Shown here one piece after another: positions 1 through 6,400 of a stretch of DNA of 8,848 nt. Position numbers and translations under genes: made by a program. The notes under the pieces are model-generated. The model saw nothing but the letters and a program-made list of their open reading frames with translations. It made no database searches and was not told the DNA's origin. The stretch is from Moraxellaceae bacterium (GTDB lineage: Bacteria; Pseudomonadota; Gammaproteobacteria; Pseudomonadales; UBA3067), in NCBI GenBank assembly GCA_002401525.1, contig NVTH01000062.1:1-8848 (forward strand), given 5' to 3'. Each line of letters opens with the position of its first letter. Positions within the stretch are counted from its first letter, which is position 1.

Positions 1-1461
1 ACCCAACTCGCTGTGCACCGTTATTTTTCCCGCCAACAATTCTACAATTTGCTTACAAATGGCTAATCCTAATCCCGTGCCATCGTATGTTCTTCCACTG
101 GCGGTACGTTTTTGAGAATAGGGATCAAAAATCGAATCCTGATCTTCCAAGCTAATCCCTATCCCTGAATCAAACACGCTAAATTGAATCTCTACCGTAT
201 TGCCATATTCGCGCGCCAAATAAGCATGAATTTTAACTTCACCACTCTCGGTGAATTTCACCGCGTTACTGACTAAATTATTAAACAATTGCCGAATTCT
301 ATTGGCATCCCCGAGCACAAGAGTGGGCACATTACTTTCAAACAAACACACCAGTTCGACCCCTTCTGCCTGAGGCGTGCCCGACTGAAGCGTAACAATA
401 TCTTCCAGTATTAACTGTAAATCTATTCCAGCTGATTCCACCGGCATTTGTCGCGCCGACATTTTTGAATAATCCAAAATATCATTAATCAAAAAAATTA
501 ACTGCTCACCTGATTCTTGCGCTAACTGAATGTATTCAAGCTGCTCCTCAGCAGGATCCAAACACGCCAACAAATTGAGTGTGCCCAAAATCCCGTTCAG
601 AGGACTTCTAATTTCATGACTGACGTTGGCAGCAAATTGGGATTTTGCTTGTGCATAACCAATCGCCGCATCTCTTGCGTATTCAAGCTCGCGTTCGCGC
701 TGCTCAAGCACACCCATCATTTCATTATAGGCGCGACCGATATGATCAATTTCCTTGGCCACATGTTCTTGCGGTACAAATTTAGTCTTCTGCTCCCCCA
801 CTCCCGACATCGCGTCAGAAAGCAATTTCAGTGGTGCCGTTAATTGCTTGGTTAATTTTCGAACTACGACCACAAACACAAGAGCAGCCACCACCGAAAA
901 GGCGAGCGCATTTAAAATAAAATTTAATTTGACCCGCTGCAACTCAGCCTTACTCATCAACACTCGTACGTAACCTATCATCTGACTTGCATCTGAACCC
1001 TCCGCCCTTTCTAAATCATTCGGAGTGCCCTTAATAATCACTGGGGTTAGAAATTGCCAGTAACGATCATTCTGACATTCAAGGCTACCACGGGTTAACA
1101 TGGAAATTTCTTTTGAACTAAACACTTCCTCCCAAACCTGCGCCTCGCCCTTTTGGTAAAGCAACGTGCCATCCTTTTCAAAAATAGCAATTTGATCCAC
1201 TAAAGGAAGTTCCAGCATTGGCCCACCAATATGCTCTGCACTTTCTCCGCTGCCGTACAACAATGACAAAGCGCTTTGTTTTGCCAACACGTTTGAAATA
1301 AACTCTCCTTGCTGAACATGATTCTCAGTAGTTTCATCGCCAAACATTTCCACCATTAACAAAAATGCCAATACAAATGTAATCGTAAAGGGAAACACAA
1401 ACAGCAACATAACCTGCAGTGAAAAGCTTGCTGTCCTTATTTTTTCTATCCAATAAACCAT
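1..1461 (-). CDS. Membrane sensor histidine kinase, 3' end cut by the window edge (probably hybrid)
   Basis: I translated 487 codons by hand from the ATG at 1461; the frame is still open at base 1. The order is: TM1 at about residues 17-37; a periplasmic segment of about 140 residues; TM2 at about 180-200; a HAMP linker at about 201-255 (with TAPLKLLSDAM); a dimerisation/phosphoacceptor domain with the H-box SHEIRSPLNG (His282); and an ATPase domain with N-box IRQLFNNLVSNAVKFT, G1 box DSGIGI and G2 box DGTGLGLA (about 460-467). All kinase motifs are intact, so it should autophosphorylate. The H-box is of the kind common in BarA/TorS-type hybrid kinases, so a receiver domain may follow beyond the edge (inference). 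The start lies 15 bases after the stop of the binding-protein gene, with only a weak AGGT-type ribosome site, which suggests translational coupling. The periplasmic sensor region matches no domain I recognise. The signal is probably delivered by the upstream binding protein. Confidence 0.93.
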   Translation of the reverse strand, partial: MVYWIEKIRTASFSLQVMLLFVFPFTITFVLAFLLMVEMFGDETTENHVQQGEFISNVLAKQSALSLLYGSGESAEHIGGPMLELPLVDQIAIFEKDGTLLYQKGEAQVWEEVFSSKEISMLTRGSLECQNDRYWQFLTPVIIKGTPNDLERAEGSDASQMIGYVRVLMSKAELQRVKLNFILNALAFSVVAALVFVVVVRKLTKQLTAPLKLLSDAMSGVGEQKTKFVPQEHVAKEIDHIGRAYNEMMGVLEQRERELEYARDAAIGYAQAKSQFAANVSHEIRSPLNGILGTLNLLACLDPAEEQLEYIQLAQESGEQLIFLINDILDYSKMSARQMPVESAGIDLQLILEDIVTLQSGTPQAEGVELVCLFESNVPTLVLGDANRIRQLFNNLVSNAVKFTESGEVKIHAYLAREYGNTVEIQFSVFDSGIGISLEDQDSIFDPYSQKRTASGRTYDGTGLGLAICKQIVELLAGKITVHSELG

Positions 1462-1476
1462 TCGTGGGTAATCTAC

Positions 1477-2493
1477 CTATCGTTGCGGAAATACCAAATC
1501 GTAACGCTTCAGTCGAGCCTGATCCAATTCAAGCCCAAGGTGTTTAGCGGTGCGAACATTAATCGCGTATTTCAATTCATCCAATGCTTGAATCTTCGGA
1601 CCCTTATATCGACCCAAAGCTATTTGGCGAGAAATATCCACCATCTTTTCTCCCAATCGCACATTATCTGGGTACAAGGCAAACAACATACCACGATCGA
1701 CATGGGCAAGACTATTTGAGATCACCACCACATTTTTTTCCCAGGCTTCACTCAGTAGGTAGGGCACAATCACTTTATCGTCGATGACAGATTGATCGGG
1801 GATAATCCAAATGGCTTCTTTTTTCGCGTCTATTCCCTGAATAATACGGCGCATAACCTGAGCACTTTCGCGTAAACTGCGCGTTTCAGAATACTTCAGG
1901 TTGATGCCCTCGGCTTGAGCCTCCTTTAACGCCACAGATTTCAGCCACTGATTACTCGTCGGGCCGAATACCACGTAGAGCGCAACAATACTGGGAAATA
2001 GCGATTTTAGATGACGGTAGACATATTTAGGCGAGGGGTGATAACTAATAAATACAAAATTATCTCGTAACAATGGATGGTAGGCAGCACCCGCAACAAA
2101 TTGATGGGATTGATCAAATTGCCCAGCCAACTGAATCGCTTGTTGCCCCAGCACTATGACGGGATCAATAAACGGATCATTACTTTTATAATGCCGCATG
2201 TCCGCGTGACTGGCTGCATTTATAGGGATTTCCAAGGTGAGGCCTTTTGAATGATTCCGAATACCTAATAATATCTCGTCAAATACGCTGGAATAAGGCT
2301 TCGTTAATGCGGGATACCATACCACCGTTTTGATTTTCTCCGCCCACACTGGCTTAACCGCAACTAGAAGCGGCAGAATAATAGCGAAACAGAGAAAGAG
2401 CTTAAATCCTTTACGTGCGACTTCACCCTGCAAAAGTGAGCGAGCAGTTAACTTTCCGTTCCGATCTTTAAAAAATAGATCTTTAAATCCCAC
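1477..2493 (-). CDS. Solitary periplasmic ABC-type substrate-binding protein (PF04392/COG2984-like)
   Basis: The product is about 338 residues. A signal peptide has its hydrophobic core near residues 32-46 and a likely signal-peptidase I cleavage after VWA (about residue 51). The mature part resembles the ABC_sub_bind family: an early VIVLGQQAIQLA segment, a central Rossmann-like lobe, then SNSLAHVDRGMLFALYP with NVRLGEKMVDISRQIALG, and a C-terminal INVRTAKHLGLELDQ block typical of that family. The ligand cannot be read from the sequence. It sits 58 bases after the TonB receptor gene and 15 bases before the kinase gene. No ABC permease or ATPase is nearby, so a sensing rather than transport role is likely (inference). 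The first possible start is GTG at 2493, just after an in-frame stop. A GAGAAGGA motif almost touches that GTG, giving unusually short spacing and an N-terminal extension of about 26 residues before the signal sequence. The true start is therefore uncertain and may be a later TTG near residue 21. Confidence 0.85.
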   Translation of the reverse strand: MGFKDLFFKDRNGKLTARSLLQGEVARKGFKLFLCFAIILPLLVAVKPVWAEKIKTVVWYPALTKPYSSVFDEILLGIRNHSKGLTLEIPINAASHADMRHYKSNDPFIDPVIVLGQQAIQLAGQFDQSHQFVAGAAYHPLLRDNFVFISYHPSPKYVYRHLKSLFPSIVALYVVFGPTSNQWLKSVALKEAQAEGINLKYSETRSLRESAQVMRRIIQGIDAKKEAIWIIPDQSVIDDKVIVPYLLSEAWEKNVVVISNSLAHVDRGMLFALYPDNVRLGEKMVDISRQIALGRYKGPKIQALDELKYAINVRTAKHLGLELDQARLKRYDLVFPQR

Positions 2494-2551
2494 ATCCTTC
2501 TCTATAATTTAATTCCATTATTTCGAATAATTATTGTGCTTTTGATTTCCT

Positions 2552-4654
2552 CTAGAACGTTACAGTGAAGCTTGCAATAAACGAACGTCCAGGTAAAGGC
2601 AAGTGATTCGGTAGAAGTTTTGTTAAATCGGTAGGTTCAATTCTCTCGCTATCAAACAAATTCCTAACGCCTATTTTGATGCTATATTTAGAACTGTAGG
2701 TATAATTAATATTTAAATTCGCGCTCGCATATGCATCCAGCTTATCTTTTTTCGGGGGAAGCAGCGCGAATTTCGGATTAAAAGCAATAATGGAGCGGCT
2801 AGAAATCCAATTCACATCAACACTAAGATTAACCTTGGGATGTATTTTTAAGTCAGTTCGAATATAGGCTTGATGCCTCGGTGTACCACCCACCGTCTCA
2901 GCAGTATCAACCACATTCGAATGTTGATGGGCATAATTACCTTTCAATAGAAATCTTGGGTTGAAATAATAAGTCGCCTCCATCTCTAAACCCCTTCCAG
3001 AATTACTATTGAGATTCGCTGTACTATTTTCAGTTTCTTGAATAAGCTTGTCTGTCTGGTAATAAAAAACATTGAGTGCAATTTCATAAAATGGCAACCC
3101 CAAATAACTTAAACCGAATTCAAGCATTTCCATCTCTTCTGGGTCCAAGTCCTGATTCCCCATAAGAATAGGGTTATTCTTCAGGTATAACTCCCCAAAA
3201 GAAGGCGCTCGAAAGGCCTTACCGTAAAGAACTTTTGCCGTAAAGTCATAATCCATATGCCATACCAACGCTAACCGAGGGTTTACAGTACTACCAAAAT
3301 CAGAATAATCATCGACTCGAATACCCGACGTTAAAACCCAGTCCGGTGAAAAATTCCATTCATCTTGCAGAAAAAGATATCGATTGATACGCGTCTCTTC
3401 CTCAATAAATGCCTGCTCTTTTTCAAAAACAATCAATTCCGCGAGAGGCAATAGTTCATTATCATAATTTCGAGCTTCTATAACATCGTATAATTTACCT
3501 TTCTCAACCCCCGCTCCAACCAAGACCTTATGCCTCGACCATCCTAAATAGGCGAAATCAAAATCAGAAGAAAGACGAAACTCTTTAAACCCAGGTTCTG
3601 CGAACAAACCATCAGGATAAAAAACAATACCAGAGGAAGCTGGAACTAGCGTCCCTTTTGGAGCAATTAAAAAGCTGGCTGTCTCCTGATAAGCCACGTA
3701 GGAAAACTGAATTCCTGCCTCTAAAACAGCGCTATTTCGAAAAAAATCTTTAGCGACTTGCGCCGTATATCTCGTTGTATCGGATGATCCCTCAGAATCC
3801 AAACTGCCAGCAAGTCCAGCGCCAGTGCCCACATCAAATCGATCCAGGTATGAAGATCTAAACTGCCAGTCATTCATTTCGAAGTTTAAATATAAATCTA
3901 ACAATTTCATTCCATCATTTAATTCCCCTGGAGCAAATGAAACGTTGGTACCTACTAATTGATCTAAAATAGATTGTTGATCCATTTCTATTAACGTCCC
4001 GGAAGAACCGACTTCCTCATAACCTAGGCTTACCGACCCTTTCAACATTTTTATTTCTAATGGCAAACTGCTAGTTAAGGATTTACGATTAAAAGAACCC
4101 ATTTTTAAACTTACTTCGGGATGAACGTTAGCATTATTCTTCATAACGATATTAATCACTCCGCTAAAAGCATCCGCACCATGTAATGCCGAGCCTGGTC
4201 CACGTATAATCTCAATACGTTGGACCGCGTGAAGTGGGAAACCTCCACCGGATCGACCTTGATCAGAAAAATAGTTTTGCGAAATTGGCAAGCCATTCAA
4301 CAACATCAAAACTTGTCTATTTATCTGAGCGGTAATCCCTCTTATTTCATAAATTGGATTGGAGTTGGTGGAAGAATAGGTCACATGCAAACCAGGAACT
4401 ATTTCTAAAATATCCTCCAAACGAGAAGCTCCGAGAGCACTAATATCTTCTTGAGTAATAATAGTAGCGATAGCCGGAGCTCTGTAGATAGACTGCTGGC
4501 TGCCGGTAGCAATGCTGATATAGCGACTATCACCATACGCTTGCTCTAAAAACTGCTCATCATTCGCTTCGACTACAGTTATCATCACGCCGACCAACGG
4601 CATAAATAAATAAAATAGCCTGGTGTAACGTTCAAAAAAATGTGTTGTGGACAT
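2552..4654 (-). CDS. TonB-dependent outer-membrane receptor
   Basis: The product is 700 residues, a normal length for the family. A signal peptide covers about residues 1-30 (hydrophobic core about 13-28). The plug domain runs from about 58 to 172 and shows SRLEDILEIVPGLHV, YEIRGI, a VLMLLNGLPI strand, and RIEIIRGPGSALHGADAFSGVINIV split over residues 147-170. The beta-barrel fills the rest, with the conserved YGKAFRAPSFGELYL segment, GNQDLDPEEMEMLEFGL, and a C-terminal GVRNLFD and PGRSFIASFTVTF ending in Phe, as expected for BAM-dependent insertion. A TonB box is not obvious; YISIATG near residues 45-51 is a weak candidate. The overall style recalls BtuB/colicin-receptor-type proteins, but the substrate cannot be assigned. 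The start is ATG at 4654, with a weak TAGG ribosome site and a plausible promoter just upstream. It heads a group with a periplasmic binding protein and a histidine kinase, which suggests regulated uptake or perception of a scarce ligand. Confidence 0.95.
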   Translation of the reverse strand: MSTTHFFERYTRLFYLFMPLVGVMITVVEANDEQFLEQAYGDSRYISIATGSQQSIYRAPAIATIITQEDISALGASRLEDILEIVPGLHVTYSSTNSNPIYEIRGITAQINRQVLMLLNGLPISQNYFSDQGRSGGGFPLHAVQRIEIIRGPGSALHGADAFSGVINIVMKNNANVHPEVSLKMGSFNRKSLTSSLPLEIKMLKGSVSLGYEEVGSSGTLIEMDQQSILDQLVGTNVSFAPGELNDGMKLLDLYLNFEMNDWQFRSSYLDRFDVGTGAGLAGSLDSEGSSDTTRYTAQVAKDFFRNSAVLEAGIQFSYVAYQETASFLIAPKGTLVPASSGIVFYPDGLFAEPGFKEFRLSSDFDFAYLGWSRHKVLVGAGVEKGKLYDVIEARNYDNELLPLAELIVFEKEQAFIEEETRINRYLFLQDEWNFSPDWVLTSGIRVDDYSDFGSTVNPRLALVWHMDYDFTAKVLYGKAFRAPSFGELYLKNNPILMGNQDLDPEEMEMLEFGLSYLGLPFYEIALNVFYYQTDKLIQETENSTANLNSNSGRGLEMEATYYFNPRFLLKGNYAHQHSNVVDTAETVGGTPRHQAYIRTDLKIHPKVNLSVDVNWISSRSIIAFNPKFALLPPKKDKLDAYASANLNINYTYSSKYSIKIGVRNLFDSERIEPTDLTKLLPNHLPLPGRSFIASFTVTF

Positions 4655-4684
4655 AAAGTAACGACCTAAGCAATACTAACCGAT

Positions 4685-4713
4685 ATAATAAGGTCACTAT
4701 TAAACTATGTTAA
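4685..4713 (-). promoter_or_regulatory. Predicted sigma70-type promoter of the TonB receptor group
   Basis: On the minus strand, TTAACA (4713-4708) is followed by a 17-base spacer and TATTAT (4690-4685). Each hexamer is close to consensus and the spacing is ideal. Transcription would start near 4678, giving a leader of about 24 bases before the ATG at 4654. No terminator is visible between the upstream citrate-synthase-like gene and this site, so read-through from the upstream cluster may also contribute. No regulator site such as a Fur box was recognised. Confidence 0.5.
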
Positions 4714-4788
4714 TCAGCATTCTTCAAATTCTTTCTAGGGAGCCTCCTTAACGACCATTTAAAGACAAACTTTTAGCTTGGGACATTA

Positions 4789-5595
4789 TCATTTTCCTTC
4801 AGACCACGTTTTAAACGAATGATCACCTGTATTCACTAAACTACTGCAGCGAACCGGAAAGACCCCACCCTCAGGGTTCTCCAGCGCTTCAGAGTATCCC
4901 ATGGTCATTCCTGCCAAGTGACAAGGGTACATAAACATCAAATACTGGGTAGGAGAAAACCCAAGATCGGTTATTTTCGCCGCGCCCAAACTCACAATAT
5001 TCATCTTCATGCGCCAATTTTTAAGGACAACCTTTTCCACTTCAAAGCAAAGCTTATAACACTCCCCATTATCTAACCCAAGAGACTCAATCTTTCGAAC
5101 CGCTGCAGGCACCCTCTCGTCACCATTAGCCATCGGCCGTCCAAAACCTGGAATAATTCGCTTTATACGCATTTCGGTTTTTACAAATCCCTCAACATCG
5201 TTCCCTTTCGCTACCGCTTTTTCCAATCGTTGATAGAAATCCACCGCCTTTACACTAAGCCGGTGGCCATATATGCCAGCTTCAGAGGTCATTAAACCGG
5301 CAGATAATGCCTGCGTCCCTGTTGCACGGCTCGCGCCAGCCAACGAAACGATTCGATTATTCCAGATTCTAGGGTCAGGGTAGCTAGTACACACCCAAAA
5401 ATAATTAAGCAATTCCATGATTGGCTTGGAATACCGCTTCCCCGTAATGCCATAAACGTAAAAATCCATCCAATCCATATCCCCCAGCTCATGATGTAAA
5501 TCGTGACCACGATAAACAACCCGCTCTCCACCAAAGGCCGCGCCCATCTTAGTTTTAATGCTGTTTTCAAACTCAGAAATCCGTTCGTGTCCCAT
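4789..5595 (-). CDS. Citrate synthase / citryl-CoA lyase-fold protein, second of a tandem pair; canonical catalytic residues absent
   Basis: The product is 268 residues, short for citrate synthase (about 380-430) but similar to stand-alone citryl-CoA lyase domains. I chose ATG at 5595 because AAGGGTGA, a good Shine-Dalgarno match, lies 8 bases upstream; the in-frame GTG at 5607 directly abuts it. Fold landmarks, numbered from this start, are VVYRGHDL near 27-34, a DPRIWNNR segment near 74-81, GIYGHRL near 107-113, PGFGRP near 149-154, MNIVSLGAAKITDLGF near 198-213, and FPVRCSSL near the end. In ATP-citrate lyase the aligned motifs are GIGH and NVDG. Here the His of GxGH is Arg, and by hand alignment the Asp of NVD is Val. 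A His does occur in YGHR, near but offset from the citrate synthase LHGG site. The gene begins 8 bases after the stop of its paralogue and is probably translationally coupled. It could be a heteromer subunit or an enzyme with altered chemistry; the reaction is unknown. Confidence 0.85.
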   Translation of the reverse strand: MGHERISEFENSIKTKMGAAFGGERVVYRGHDLHHELGDMDWMDFYVYGITGKRYSKPIMELLNYFWVCTSYPDPRIWNNRIVSLAGASRATGTQALSAGLMTSEAGIYGHRLSVKAVDFYQRLEKAVAKGNDVEGFVKTEMRIKRIIPGFGRPMANGDERVPAAVRKIESLGLDNGECYKLCFEVEKVVLKNWRMKMNIVSLGAAKITDLGFSPTQYLMFMYPCHLAGMTMGYSEALENPEGGVFPVRCSSLVNTGDHSFKTWSEGK

Positions 5596-5603
5596 ATCAA
5601 CAT

Positions 5604-6398
5604 TCACCCTTTAAATTCACCTGGATCATCTTGCAACTGCAAAGAATCTTGAAAAAATGGGAATTTTCGATAGCCTTGTTGATGTTGATCATGGGCATGC
5701 GCTATGACTCCGGGCAAACGAAGCATCATATAACATTGTTCTGCAATATAAGGCTCAATCCCAAGATCCAAAAACGCCGCTGCCGCTAAACCACTTTTCG
5801 CCAACGGATAACCTATTTTTTCTTGTAATTCGGGCTGGTTATTTTTTAACCAACCTAGAGTGCCCACATTCGAAAGGCCTGCCAATACATTGAGACCTTG
5901 CTTAATGGGCCGAGACAGACTGTCTTCGTTTGGGTCAAAACCAGGTACATGCTCAAACGGCAACCAAGCATCGATGCAATCTTGCTCAGGAATATCAATA
6001 GTTGACGGAATTCCTTGCTCACGCCAAAGCACAAATTGCTCCATCACAAATGGAACTTCATGCCCTCCGCCCAACAATCCACCCCCCACTACCAACGCCG
6101 AAGTCAAGACTGCTGCCGCTGTTGTTTGGCTCACAGCTGAACACATTGCCGCATGGACACTAGGGTCTCGCGGCCCTGGATTGGCTAGAAACAAAGCCAG
6201 TTTGTCAAACAGCTCGATCTCCCACTGAGCCGGCCGTTTTCCCTTTTTAAACAGTAATAATACAAATTCTCTGCAGCCCCCATTTTCTAAAATATCGTCA
6301 TAAACGTTGTAGCCGTAACAAATACATTCTTCAGCAGAGAAAGGGTTACCCTGCTGAGCATTTTCCTGCCAAAAAGTGGAATAAATAAAATTTTCCAT
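5604..6398 (-). CDS. Citrate synthase / citryl-CoA lyase-fold protein, first of a tandem pair; canonical catalytic residues absent
   Basis: The product is 264 residues. Landmarks shared with the citryl-CoA lyase (ATP-citrate lyase C-terminal) domain are: NPGPRDPSVHAAM near 73-85; an AVSQTTAAAVLTSALVVGG helix near 88-106; GLLGGGHEV near 107-115, aligning with FGGALDA of the lyase; SGLAAAAFLDLGI near 202-214; and a C-terminal LPGVIAHAHDQ with GYRKFPFF near 228-249, much like the lyase IGHYLDQ and LYRHPW tail. At the GIGH position it has VPGFDP with no His, and by hand alignment the NVD Asp is Ser (KSG, 201-203). It is thus a clear but catalytically divergent member. The ATG is 2 bases after the stop of the ThDP enzyme gene, and the gene ends 8 bases before the start of its paralogue, so the three are almost certainly one operon. 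The ribosome site is weak (GGGG about 10 bases upstream), consistent with coupled translation. The substrate is unknown; an acyl-CoA is plausible from family knowledge. Confidence 0.85.
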   Translation of the reverse strand: MENFIYSTFWQENAQQGNPFSAEECICYGYNVYDDILENGGCREFVLLLFKKGKRPAQWEIELFDKLALFLANPGPRDPSVHAAMCSAVSQTTAAAVLTSALVVGGGLLGGGHEVPFVMEQFVLWREQGIPSTIDIPEQDCIDAWLPFEHVPGFDPNEDSLSRPIKQGLNVLAGLSNVGTLGWLKNNQPELQEKIGYPLAKSGLAAAAFLDLGIEPYIAEQCYMMLRLPGVIAHAHDQHQQGYRKFPFFQDSLQLQDDPGEFKG

Positions 6399-6400
6399 CG

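Noticed and set aside
616..973. Two overlapping plus-strand ORFs (75 and 72 codons) within the left-hand region
   Set aside because: They are antisense to the histidine kinase, whose frame is open over the whole region and carries all kinase boxes.
2517..2531. Inverted repeat ATTATT/AATAAT with a three-base spacer between the receptor and binding-protein genes
   Set aside because: It is made only of A and T in AT-rich DNA, too weak for a terminator or a confident operator.
4743..4750. Perfect TAAGGAGG on the minus strand in the gap before the TonB receptor gene
   Set aside because: It looks like a strong ribosome site, but the start codons that follow at usable distance open only 5-6 codons. 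It is probably chance or a relic.
4741..4788. Possible terminator after the second citrate-synthase-like gene
   Set aside because: The only inverted repeat, GGAG/CTCC, has a one-base loop and no T run follows it, so no intrinsic terminator was called.
5292..5603. Minus-strand ORF of 103 codons overlapping the second citrate-synthase-like gene
   Set aside because: It is an out-of-frame shadow. The overlapping frame has clear family motifs, while this one resembles no protein family and ends within the gene.
5860..6228. Plus-strand ORF of 122 codons opposite the first citrate-synthase-like gene
   Set aside because: It is antisense to a well-supported gene, and its composition is low-complexity and rich in Pro, Thr and Ser without recognisable motifs.
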